Positions 1-5,677 of a stretch of 7,106 bases of DNA are shown here, piece after piece. Positions within the stretch are counted from its first letter, which is position 1. Each line of letters starts with the position of its first letter. Under the pieces are notes generated by a model, which ran no database searches, had not been told where the DNA came from, and saw nothing but the letters and a program-made list of their open reading frames with translations. This DNA is from JAAXQD01 sp035529735 (lineage in GTDB: Bacteria > Desulfobacterota > Desulfobacteria > Desulfobacterales > UBA11574). The position numbers were made by a program, and so were the translations under genes. The DNA is taken from assembly GCA_035529735.1 (NCBI GenBank), contig DATKWE010000030.1, positions 1 through 7,106 of the forward strand, given 5' to 3'.

Positions 1-93
1 CTTTTGGAATTTGGTTTGAAATGGCTGAAAGATGTTCTGTTTAAAGAAGGGAAATTTCGGGTGAAGGAAGGGTCGGCCGCCTCGAAACCCTAA
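1..93 (+). CDS. C-terminal end of an unidentified protein (5' partial)
   Basis: Frame 1 is open from the first base to a TAA at 91-93, giving 30 residues that begin LLEFGLKWLKDVLF and end in SAASKP. The mix of hydrophobic and basic residues followed by a polar tail looks like the end of a real protein, but it is too short to assign to a family. The start lies outside the window. It converges on the minus-strand dapA-like gene, with a terminator hairpin between the two. An open frame of this length could also occur by chance, so confidence is moderate. Confidence 0.45.
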   Translation, partial: LLEFGLKWLKDVLFKEGKFRVKEGSAASKP

Positions 94-147
94 ACGCCGT
101 TTCAAAACATATCCGGTTGGTTTTTCGAGCGCCTTTAAAAAAACGGA

Positions 148-189
148 GATGCCGGGCACCTGATGGTGCGCATAACGGTACCCGGCATC
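148..189 (-). terminator. Rho-independent terminator of the dapA-like gene
   Basis: The arms GATGCCGGGCACC (148-160) and GGTACCCGGCATC (177-189) form a 13-bp stem around a 16-nt loop. The single non-complementary position (157/180) is C-A in plus-strand RNA but a G-U wobble in minus-strand RNA. On the minus strand the stem is followed, after five bases, by seven Ts (complement of the A-run at about 136-142). The structure begins 13 nt past the dapA-like stop codon. The wobble and the T-run both indicate termination of minus-strand transcription. Confidence 0.85.
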
Positions 190-202
190 CAACGGATGTT
201 CA

Positions 203-1237
203 TCAATAATCTTCGTAAAAAAGACCCTCGCATGTGGAAGGACCGTTCAGGCGAGCCTCAATATCCACATTGAAAAACTCGGCGACAGGTTGAAAAATTT
301 CCGGGGTGTCGGCCTGTACTTTTCGGGCGGCTTCAAGAACCTTTTCGAGTCCGTTTCGCGTCATTTTTCCCAGTGGCTGCCTGCATCCACCCGAGGGCAT
401 TCCCAGGATTGACATGAGTGTCTTAACGCCCAGAGGATTTCTGGCACGGCATTTCACTTCCCCAAAGGGTGTTTTTTCCATGGTTGTAATGGTGACCAGA
501 TTAAAAAGGGGCTTTATGGCAGATAACAGCTTCCGGGCTTCAGACGTGTTTCCTTCTTCGAGCAGGCGGACCATGTCGGCCACCGCTTTCGGAATGACAT
601 TGGACGCAACAGAAATTACCCCCGAGGCGCTGATACGTGTATCCGTCATCATCTCATACGTCATCCCGTCATCGCCGGACAGTATGGTGAAATCAGGCCC
701 GCAGCATTCTCGGGTGTGTATCATATTGTCAAGATTTCCCGTGGCTTCTTTAACCGTATTTACATTGTCAAACTCTTGGTTCAACAGTGCCAGGTCTTGG
801 GGCAGCAGTTGCGCACCGGTTCTGCCGGGGATTACATACGGAATGATTTCAAGACCCGGTGCCGCCCGGGCGATCGGTGCGACATATTCCCTGCGTATTT
901 CAAGAGAACTGGGGCCGTTGTAGTATGGGTCTACCAGCAGCGCCGCATCAGCACCCACTGCGGCGGCATGTTTTGTTCCCTCCAGAGATTCCTTGGTGTT
1001 GTTGCTTCCCACACCGGCAATACAAATACATTTACCCTTTGTTTTTTCCGCAACGCTTTCAATGACCCGGTTATGTTCATCCCAGGTCAAAACAGGGCTT
1101 TCTCCGGTGGTCCCCACAGCCAGTATTCCGGTAATGCCATTTTTTATCTGGAAGTCTGAAAGTTTGCCCAAACCTTCATAGTCGACAGCATCATCTTTAA
1201 ACGGTGTAACAATTGCTGTGAAACATCCTGCGATCAT
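203..1237 (-). CDS. dapA: Dihydrodipicolinate synthase/N-acetylneuraminate lyase family aldolase (DapA-like)
   Basis: This is a cytoplasmic class I aldolase of the DHDPS/NAL superfamily. In lysine and diaminopimelate synthesis DapA condenses pyruvate with aspartate semialdehyde. Visible motifs are GTTGES at residues 42-47, the PYYN tyrosine pair (105-106), Y134 with R139 in YVIPGRTG, the Schiff-base lysine K163 in VKEATGN, SGDD at 187-190 and GVISVASN at about 206-213. These correspond to E. coli T44/T45, Y107, Y133, R138 and K161. Two things are unusual. The YNxPxRTG motif has valine instead of asparagine. At 344 aa it is about 50 residues longer than the roughly 292-aa E. coli enzyme, with an insertion near 250-266 and a tail after about 310. 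The start has a good AAGGGGG Shine-Dalgarno about 4 nt upstream. The gene appears monocistronic and ends at its own terminator. Catalytic residues favour true DapA, but another NAL-family activity cannot be excluded. Confidence 0.85.
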   Translation of the reverse strand: MIAGCFTAIVTPFKDDAVDYEGLGKLSDFQIKNGITGILAVGTTGESPVLTWDEHNRVIESVAEKTKGKCICIAGVGSNNTKESLEGTKHAAAVGADAALLVDPYYNGPSSLEIRREYVAPIARAAPGLEIIPYVIPGRTGAQLLPQDLALLNQEFDNVNTVKEATGNLDNMIHTRECCGPDFTILSGDDGMTYEMMTDTRISASGVISVASNVIPKAVADMVRLLEEGNTSEARKLLSAIKPLFNLVTITTMEKTPFGEVKCRARNPLGVKTLMSILGMPSGGCRQPLGKMTRNGLEKVLEAARKVQADTPEIFQPVAEFFNVDIEARLNGPSTCEGLFYEDY

Positions 1238-1273
1238 AACATCCCCCTTTTTATTTAAATGAGGTTATCTTCT

Positions 1274-1300
1274 TTGAAAAACAAACAGGTGCAGTAAAAT
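1274..1300 (+). promoter_or_regulatory. Possible sigma70-type promoter for the 1337-1648 ORF
   Basis: TTGAAA (1274-1279) and TAAAAT (1295-1300) each match consensus at 5 of 6 positions, but the spacer is only 15 bp. Transcription would start near 1307, about 30 nt before the ATG at 1337. The region is AT-rich, so a chance match is possible. I saw no convincing promoter for the divergent dapA-like gene in the same 99-nt gap. Confidence 0.35.
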
Positions 1301-1336
1301 ACTTACAAATAAAAAAATTAAAGAAGGTGAGGGGTT

Positions 1337-1648
1337 ATGTCAAGTGAAAAGTATTCAATTTTTGGAAATAACAAAATAAACCCGTCCGAAATTTTTAGGA
1401 AGTGGATGATACAGCTTAAGATCAATTTTACAACGGGCGATGAAAGAAGGATTGGCAATGCGGTCTGTATCAGACCCTTGAAAAATATTCGCCTTGCCCC
1501 GATTTTTGTTCAGATTTGGATGATGGCTGCAAAATTGAACACTTTCAAGGGTCTCGAATACAAAAATTTATTCTATTTCGTCACTATCGCATCCCGGTAC
1601 CTCTCCCAAAAACATCCCGTCCTGCAAGCGGATTATAGAGCTTCGTAA
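1337..1648 (+). CDS. Small hypothetical ORF, doubtful
   Basis: This is a 103-codon frame starting at ATG 1337, preceded by a good Shine-Dalgarno (AAGGTGAG, about 6 nt upstream) and a possible promoter. I do not recognise the product. It is basic, has no evident signal peptide or transmembrane segment, and shows no known motif. From about residue 42 onward the frame runs through an inverted-repeat region (1462-1554). Its last 65 nt overlap, tail to tail, the better-supported minus-strand gene at 1584-1916. This suggests that the C-terminal half may not be native coding sequence: either the ORF is spurious, or a short genuine 5' part has been interrupted by a repeat. The initiation signals are the main argument for it. 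Confidence 0.33.
   Translation: MSSEKYSIFGNNKINPSEIFRKWMIQLKINFTTGDERRIGNAVCIRPLKNIRLAPIFVQIWMMAAKLNTFKGLEYKNLFYFVTIASRYLSQKHPVLQADYRAS
1462..1554. repeat. Inverted repeat cluster, possible small non-autonomous repeat element
   Basis: AGACCCTTGAAA (1472-1483) and TTTCAAGGGTCT (1543-1554) are perfect 12-bp inverted arms separated by 59 nt. The left arm also takes part in a second, local hairpin, GGTCTG-TAT-CAGACC (1462-1476), so two mutually exclusive folds are possible. TATTCG (1486-1491) and CGAATA (1555-1560) are a further complementary pair nearby. No transposase and no target-site duplication were seen. It could be the remains of a miniature element, a REP-like unit or an RNA-level structure between convergent genes. 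Confidence 0.5.
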
Positions 1649-1916
1649 TTGCGAACTTCATAACATCGACACTTTTCATCTCCAAAATGATATTAAATAA
1701 AGTTTCCTCGCCTCCTTCCGGTAGACTACACTCATTTGAATCATCAAAGGCTAAATCTTTAAATCCCTTTACAAGCTTCTTTTGATCTTTTTTTGTCATC
1801 GCGACCTGAATTGCCTTTTTGCCATCTATTTCGGTAACCTGATCGGCCAAACCTGCATCTTCAATCTTCTTGAATTTGTCATCATCCAAAAGGATGTTAA
1901 TATAACAATCTGCCAT
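1584..1916 (-). CDS. Hypothetical 110-aa protein
   Basis: I do not recognise the family. The start is well supported: an AGGAGGT Shine-Dalgarno lies about 5 nt upstream of the ATG, and a TTGACA promoter lies further upstream. The protein appears cytoplasmic, with no signal peptide or membrane segment. It begins MADCYINILLDDDKF and is rich in charged residues (clusters of K, D and E through residues 11-60), consistent with a small alpha/beta or helical soluble protein. Residues about 94-110 (NPLAGRDVFGRGTGMR) are glycine/arginine-rich and unlike the rest. They lie beside the inverted-repeat region and overlap the doubtful plus-strand ORF, so the native C-terminus may have been replaced or extended. 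It is transcribed divergently from the TPR gene. Confidence 0.75.
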   Translation of the reverse strand: MADCYINILLDDDKFKKIEDAGLADQVTEIDGKKAIQVAMTKKDQKKLVKGFKDLAFDDSNECSLPEGGEETLFNIILEMKSVDVMKFAITKLYNPLAGRDVFGRGTGMR

Positions 1917-1997
1917 GAGAACCTCCTGTTGAAAAAGTTATAAATATAAAATAATTAACGTTTTTTCTTAACACACAATATATATTCAGGCTAATCT

Positions 1998-2026
1998 TTT
2001 TATTACGGATGGTAATAATTTGTCAA
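1998..2026 (-). promoter_or_regulatory. Probable promoter of the 110-aa gene
   Basis: On the minus strand there is a perfect TTGACA (complement of 2021-2026). Downstream is an AT-rich -10 candidate, either ATAAAA (complement of 1998-2003, 17-bp spacer) or TAATAA (15-bp spacer). The -35 is strong and the -10 is weak. Transcription would start near 1990, giving a leader of about 75 nt before the ATG at 1916. Confidence 0.5.
2000..2018. promoter_or_regulatory. Operator-like palindrome in the divergent control region
   Basis: TTATTAC (2000-2006) and GTAATAA (2012-2018) are perfect 7-bp inverted arms around the 5-nt centre GGATG. The centre-to-centre distance of the arms is 12 bp, close to one helical turn, as for a dimeric DNA-binding protein. 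It lies between, and partly on, the -35 and -10 elements of the minus-strand promoter, so a bound protein would block that promoter. No regulator gene is visible in the window. Confidence 0.4.
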
Positions 2027-2062
2027 TAGTTTTGTCCCGTTTAATGCAGGTTATTTTTTTGC

Positions 2063-2091
2063 TTGACAACCCAAAAGCACTACCATACTAA
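2063..2091 (+). promoter_or_regulatory. Probable promoter of the TPR / 397-aa gene pair
   Basis: There is a perfect TTGACA at 2063-2068, with -10 candidates CATACT (2084-2089, 15-bp spacer, 4 of 6) or TACTAA (2086-2091, 17-bp spacer, 3 of 6). The start of transcription would be near 2097, leaving about 80 nt of leader before ATG 2181. It points away from the minus-strand TTGACA at 2021-2026, with 36 bp between the two -35 boxes. Confidence 0.5.
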
Positions 2092-2101
2092 TTTCAAAAT
2101 T

Positions 2102-2135
2102 AAAGTATTTTCAATCTATATATGATAGATACTTT
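2102..2135 (+). promoter_or_regulatory. Hairpin in the 5' leader of the TPR gene
   Basis: ATCTAT (2114-2119) and ATAGAT (2125-2130) pair around a 5-nt loop. Flanking AAAGT (2102-2106) and ACTTT (2131-2135) extend the stem past a 7-nt bulge on the left side. The structure is AT-rich and would be only moderately stable in RNA. It ends about 32 nt before the AAAGGA ribosome-binding site (2168-2173). It could equally be a DNA-binding palindrome just downstream of the transcription start. Confidence 0.35.
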
Positions 2136-2180
2136 TCCTCATGCTATTGGTAAAACTAAAACCTATTAAAGGATATAATC

Positions 2181-2801
2181 ATGCCTAAAGCAAAAAACGT
2201 TGAAGAATATATCGCTCACCAACAAGCTGCCGTTGCTGTAAATCCAGACTGCGGCAACTCCCATTACAATCTTGCAATCGGCCTTTTGGGACTTAAAAAA
2301 TACGATGAAGCTGAAAGCGAACTTTTTGCTGCGGTCGAGTGTAGCCCGAGTCTTGCAGAGGCGTATGTTCAGTTGGGAGGGATCTGTTTGCAGCGCGGGG
2401 ACTTAGAAGGTTGCCTTAAATACAATAAGCTGGCGGTACAGGCAAGGGCAGGGTTTGCCGAAGGTTATGGAAATATTGGATTTGTACAGCTTCAACTGGG
2501 AAATATTGAGGAAGCGATTCCTGCCCTTGAAAAAGCGATTCGATGGAATCCCAAATTTTTGCAGGCATATACCACATTGGCCAATGCGTATCTCATGAAA
2601 GGGATGATTGATGAAAGCATCGTGACCAGCCTGAAGGTCATTGGCCTCCAACCGGACTTTGCCGTGGCATACAACAACCTGGGCATTGCCTATCTCGAAA
2701 AGGGGGAGCGGGATCTGGCTGTGAAACATCTCGATAAAGCGGTTGAACTCGGTTATGAGGTTGCCCCTGAAATTTTAGATGAAATCAAAAAATACAGATA
2801 A
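2181..2801 (+). CDS. Tetratricopeptide repeat protein
   Basis: This 206-aa soluble protein consists almost entirely of TPR units, roughly residues 25-58, 59-92, 93-126, 127-160 and 161-194. They show the usual pattern of W/L/Y, G, Y, A, A and P positions, for example the repeat near 161-175 with AYNNLGIAYLEKG and P-D-F or P-K-F at the helix junctions. TPRs form a helical scaffold that binds partner proteins; no catalytic domain is present. There is no signal peptide, so it should act in the cytoplasm. The start ATG follows AAAGGA by 7 nt. The next gene begins 24 nt after its stop, so the two are probably co-transcribed. The location immediately upstream of dsrAB makes a role in assembly or regulation of sulfite reduction possible, but nothing in the sequence proves it. 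The partner is unknown. Confidence 0.93.
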   Translation: MPKAKNVEEYIAHQQAAVAVNPDCGNSHYNLAIGLLGLKKYDEAESELFAAVECSPSLAEAYVQLGGICLQRGDLEGCLKYNKLAVQARAGFAEGYGNIGFVQLQLGNIEEAIPALEKAIRWNPKFLQAYTTLANAYLMKGMIDESIVTSLKVIGLQPDFAVAYNNLGIAYLEKGERDLAVKHLDKAVELGYEVAPEILDEIKKYR

Positions 2802-2825
2802 ACAATATCAGCAGAAGAAGGCTGC

Positions 2826-4019
2826 ATGCCGAGATTCAAGTTTTTTTTATCCAGCAGAAACAATCCTGTTCGGGTGGGTGATTTTGTATGGTCTACTCCC
2901 ATTCCCCTCAGCCGACATCAATCCGCCAGGTCAATTAAATCAGACGGTGACATTTTTATAAAGTACGGTGACTATTTTACTGCCGCCCGAGATTTTTTGG
3001 AAAGAGATCGATATGCGATCATTACACAATCGGTCTCCCAATATCTTCATCGAAATATAGCACCTGACGAAATAGAAGAGATCAGAATCTTTCTCGATAA
3101 ACATGGAGAGTTTTATCATCCAGCCAAAGTTGAAGCCGTTTTGCAGGCCGTCAAGATTCCATTTGTCCTGAACGTTGCGGTTACAGAAGTCGGGAAACAA
3201 TGCGCGCAAAGGGAATATCGGCTCTTAAAAATGCTCGACACGGAGTACCCCGATTCCTTTGTTCCCAAAGTTTACGCCCATGGGAACGTTTTTACAAAGA
3301 TGGATCAAGTTGAAATCTGGATGTTTTTAGGTAAATGGTTCGAAGGTTTTAACGAATTCCATATTTCCCTTGATCCGGAAGACGAACAACACAAAATCGT
3401 TGTATGGGATCATGAACACGGGAACTATTTCCTCTCGGCCGATCAAACCGAAGATCTTTACCGGCAGGCCGCCAGAATTCTGACCGGTTACTATAACGTC
3501 GAGACGTCCGAGCAAATATCTTCCTGGCATCATGCCGCCGGTGATTTTGTCCTGAAATGCCAAAACCGTGAGATCGATGTAAAACTCATCACGGTTCGAC
3601 AGTACGCGCCCATGTTTGAAAATGATCCCGAGATCGGGTATAAAAATCCGGATGCTGAACGGCTATTGGAATCCTTGCTGGTATTTTTCCTGAATCTTGC
3701 CATCAAAATGCGCATCGACAGGCTGGACGGGGTCGGAGAAATTGTGTGGTCTGATAATATTGCCGTGAAAGGCGTCCTCAAAGGTTTTATTGAGGGACTG
3801 GTTTCAAAACCGCCCGTCAGATCGTTTCCAGGATCTTTGGCCGACGGTTTCCGGCAACATCTCTCGGCCTGCACACATGCAGATCTGCTCGATTTGAACT
3901 CCGCCATGGTTCAGTCATATCACCCCATGGCGCCCGAGGTCCCGGTCATCAGACAGCATCTTGAACAACATGTGGATGATCTGTATCGAGCCATCGAACA
4001 GTTCCAAAAATATCCGTGA
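2826..4019 (+). CDS. Conserved-looking protein of unknown function, possibly kinase-like fold
   Basis: This 397-aa protein has no signal peptide or membrane segment. I do not recognise a named family. Some segments recall a diverged protein-kinase/aminoglycoside-phosphotransferase fold. Residues 117-136 contain a lysine and a helix with QREYRLLKML. Residues 146-180 resemble a VPKVY...G strand followed by a hinge-like stretch with G174. HHAAGDF (235-241), then IDVKLITVRQY (250-260), recall a catalytic loop and metal-binding strand. However, the Asn expected five residues after the loop Asp is absent and the D240-D251 spacing is short, so an active kinase is doubtful. The start is supported by an AGAAGG Shine-Dalgarno 4-5 nt upstream. 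It is the second gene of a pair with the TPR protein and ends 329 nt before dsrA, which has its own promoter. Confidence is high that it is a gene and low on any function. Confidence 0.88.
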   Translation: MPRFKFFLSSRNNPVRVGDFVWSTPIPLSRHQSARSIKSDGDIFIKYGDYFTAARDFLERDRYAIITQSVSQYLHRNIAPDEIEEIRIFLDKHGEFYHPAKVEAVLQAVKIPFVLNVAVTEVGKQCAQREYRLLKMLDTEYPDSFVPKVYAHGNVFTKMDQVEIWMFLGKWFEGFNEFHISLDPEDEQHKIVVWDHEHGNYFLSADQTEDLYRQAARILTGYYNVETSEQISSWHHAAGDFVLKCQNREIDVKLITVRQYAPMFENDPEIGYKNPDAERLLESLLVFFLNLAIKMRIDRLDGVGEIVWSDNIAVKGVLKGFIEGLVSKPPVRSFPGSLADGFRQHLSACTHADLLDLNSAMVQSYHPMAPEVPVIRQHLEQHVDDLYRAIEQFQKYP

Positions 4020-4052
4020 TTCAGCAGGATACACCATGGACAATATGGAAAG

Positions 4053-4078
4053 AATTTTGTCATAAAAATCACAAAATT
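4053..4078 (+). other. AT-rich hairpin after the 397-aa gene
   Basis: AATTTTGT (4053-4060) and ACAAAATT (4071-4078) form a perfect 8-bp stem around a 10-nt loop, 33 nt after the upstream stop codon. No T-run follows, so it is not a classical terminator. It may mark the 3' end of the TPR/397-aa transcript or simply reflect AT-rich sequence. Confidence 0.3.
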
Positions 4079-4160
4079 TATAAAAAAACGCCCAAGAAAA
4101 AAGTGGCGCAGCGCTTTGAAATTAAAATTTTATTTAACACAATGAAACCCTGCTTTTTTA

Positions 4161-4189
4161 TTGACAAGAATCGATATTAATTTTATACA
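4161..4189 (+). promoter_or_regulatory. Probable dsrABD promoter (sigma70-type)
   Basis: TTGACA (4161-4166, perfect) and TATACA (4184-4189, 4 of 6) are separated by exactly 17 bp. Transcription would begin near 4196, giving a leader of about 150 nt before dsrA. A second possible -10, a perfect TATAAT at 4225-4230, lies inside the palindrome TTATAATTATAA (4224-4235) but has only a poor -35 (TTCATT, 4203-4208). The remainder of the 329-nt region 4020-4348 is AT-rich. It holds the hairpin at 4053-4078 and the leader elements listed separately. Confidence 0.65.
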
Positions 4190-4254
4190 AGTTTTTTTGC
4201 TGTTCATTTTTTTTAACAAAGACTTATAATTATAAAACTCGAAAAAACAACATA

Positions 4255-4344
4255 ATGAGAGGAGGTGACTTTTACTGCCCTGAAAAGGGGACGGTGAACT
4301 TTATTTTTGGCAGATCGGTTAATTTTCAATTAGAATGGAGGTAA
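4255..4344 (+). CDS. Possible 29-codon leader ORF in the dsrA 5' region
   Basis: ATG at 4255-4257 opens a frame of 29 codons (peptide starts MRGGDFYCPEKG and ends NFQLEWR) that closes with TAA at 4342-4344. The stop lies inside the dsrA ribosome-binding region and 4 nt before the dsrA ATG, an arrangement that would allow translational coupling. Against it, the ATG has no Shine-Dalgarno, because the strong AGGAGGTGA (4260-4268) is inside the frame rather than before it. An internal GTG at 4294 has an AAGGGG sequence 3 nt upstream and would yield a 16-aa peptide. It may be chance. Confidence 0.25.
   Translation: MRGGDFYCPEKGTVNFIFGRSVNFQLEWR
4260..4268 (+). promoter_or_regulatory. Strong Shine-Dalgarno-like site without a start codon, in the dsrA leader
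   Basis: AGGAGGTGA is a nine-base match to the 16S anti-Shine-Dalgarno region and stronger than the site used by dsrA itself (GGAGGTAA, 4337-4344). No ATG, GTG or TTG occurs at a useful distance downstream. The surrounding leader also has a near-duplicate, GGTGACTTTTA (4264-4274) and GGTGAACTTTA (4293-4303, 9 of 11). CTGCC (4275-4279) can pair with GGCAG (4309-4313), and a small CCC/GGG hairpin can form at 4278-4289. It may be a ribosome standby site or part of a regulatory leader fold. Confidence 0.4.
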
Positions 4345-4348
4345 TACA

Positions 4349-5665
4349 ATGGCAAAACATGAAACCCCTTTGCTGGACCAGCTTGAAAGCGGGCCATGGC
4401 CGAGTTTTGTGTCTGATCTAAAGCAGGAGGCCGAATCAAGGGCAAAGAATCAGGATAAGGTAGAGTACCAGATTCCGGTGGATGTATGTGATGACCTTCT
4501 GGGCTTGCTTGAATTGTCCTTCAAGCACGGAAGAACCCACTGGAAGCATGGCGGAATCGTCGGCGTGTTCGGCTACGGCGGTGGCGTCATCGGAAGGTAT
4601 TGCGACCAGCCCGAGATGTTTCCGGGCGTTGCCCATTTCCACACCATGCGTGTGTCCCAGCCTGCCGGCAAGTTTTATACCGCTGAATATCTCAGACAGC
4701 TTTGTGATCTCTGGGAAAGGCGCGGCAGTGGTCTTACCAATATGCACGGCTCCACCGGTGATATCATATTCCTCGGGACCACAACACCTCAACTGGAAGA
4801 AATCTTCTGGGAATTGGGCCATAATCTGCATCAGGATCTGGGCGGTTCCGGATCAAACCTGCGAACCCCTTCCGACTGTGTGGGCCAGGCTCGATGTGAA
4901 TGGGCGTGCTACGACACCCAGGCATTGTGTCATGATCTTACGGTTGAATATCAGGACGAACTCCATCGGCCGGCGTTTCCGTACAAGTTTAAATTTAAAT
5001 TTGACGGGTGCCCCAACTGCTGCGTTGCATCTATTGCGCGGGCGGACCTATCGTTTGTCGGCACCTGGCGAGATGATATTGGAATAGATCAGGAAGCGGT
5101 TGCTGCCTATATGGGTGGAGAACTGCCGCCCAACGGCGGAGCTCATGCCGGCCGTGACTGGGGACCGTTTGATATCCAGAAAGAGGTGATCGACCTTTGT
5201 CCCACCAAGTGCATGTGGTTAGAAGGCGGAAAGCTGAAGATAGACAATCGAGAGTGCACAAGATGCATGCACTGTATCAATGTCATGCCAAGAGCGTTGA
5301 GAATAGGTAATGACCGGGGTTGTTCGATTCTGGCCGGAGCAAAGGCTCCGATTCTTGACGGCGCACAAATGGGGTCTCTTATAGTTCCGTTCATTAAGGT
5401 TGAAGAGCCTTACGATGAAATTAAGGAGACAGTTATTGAACCCATCTGGGACTGGTGGATGGAAGAAGGCAAGAACCGGGAAAGACTCGGCGAACTCATG
5501 AAGCGTCAGGGATTTCAGAAACTTCTTGAGGTAACGGGTTTTAAACCGGATCCGCGGATGGTTCAGGAACCACGCACCAACCCGTACATCTTCTGGAAAG
5601 AAGAAGAAGTCGAAGGCGGATTCGACCGAGATATTAACGAATTTAGAAAACACCATCTAAGATAG
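4349..5665 (+). CDS. dsrA: Dissimilatory sulfite reductase, alpha subunit
   Basis: DsrA pairs with DsrB in a cytoplasmic alpha2beta2 enzyme that reduces sulfite, handing sulfur to DsrC as the last step of sulfate respiration. At 438 aa it has the family's usual length. Siroheme-[4Fe-4S] cysteines are at C177, C183, C221 and C225. Basic residues R83, R101, R172, K213, K215 and K217 sit where the D. vulgaris enzyme binds siroheme and sulfite. An inserted ferredoxin-like domain carries C284, C288, C303, C306 and C309. Nothing is missing, so the protein should be active. The start follows GGAGGTAA with a 4-nt spacer. dsrB begins 12 nt after the stop, and its Shine-Dalgarno overlaps the dsrA TAG. 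The sequence ACCCACTGGAAGCATG (4535-4550) corresponds to the widely used DSR1F primer site with one mismatch. The type is the reductive bacterial DsrA. Confidence 0.99.
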   Translation: MAKHETPLLDQLESGPWPSFVSDLKQEAESRAKNQDKVEYQIPVDVCDDLLGLLELSFKHGRTHWKHGGIVGVFGYGGGVIGRYCDQPEMFPGVAHFHTMRVSQPAGKFYTAEYLRQLCDLWERRGSGLTNMHGSTGDIIFLGTTTPQLEEIFWELGHNLHQDLGGSGSNLRTPSDCVGQARCEWACYDTQALCHDLTVEYQDELHRPAFPYKFKFKFDGCPNCCVASIARADLSFVGTWRDDIGIDQEAVAAYMGGELPPNGGAHAGRDWGPFDIQKEVIDLCPTKCMWLEGGKLKIDNRECTRCMHCINVMPRALRIGNDRGCSILAGAKAPILDGAQMGSLIVPFIKVEEPYDEIKETVIEPIWDWWMEEGKNRERLGELMKRQGFQKLLEVTGFKPDPRMVQEPRTNPYIFWKEEEVEGGFDRDINEFRKHHLR

Positions 5666-5677
5666 GGGGTAAAGACC

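Noticed and set aside
306..923. 205-codon plus-strand frame opposite the dapA-like gene
   Set aside because: It is a shadow of a clearly recognised aldolase on the other strand. The translation is rich in Ser/Arg/Pro with no domain.
4035..4064. Nine-codon frame (MDNMERILS) after the 397-aa gene
   Set aside because: It is too short, has no clear ribosome-binding site, and is easily expected by chance.
4100..4117. Weak hairpin AAAGTG-N6-CGCTTT as terminator of the 397-aa gene
   Set aside because: The 6-bp stem includes a G-U pair and no T-run follows, so it is too weak to call.
4190..4348. A known riboswitch class in the dsrA leader
   Set aside because: No conserved core of any riboswitch I know is visible, only short pairings.
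4482..5087. 201-codon plus-strand frame inside dsrA
   Set aside because: It is an out-of-frame shadow of dsrA, with no ribosome-binding site or recognisable domain.
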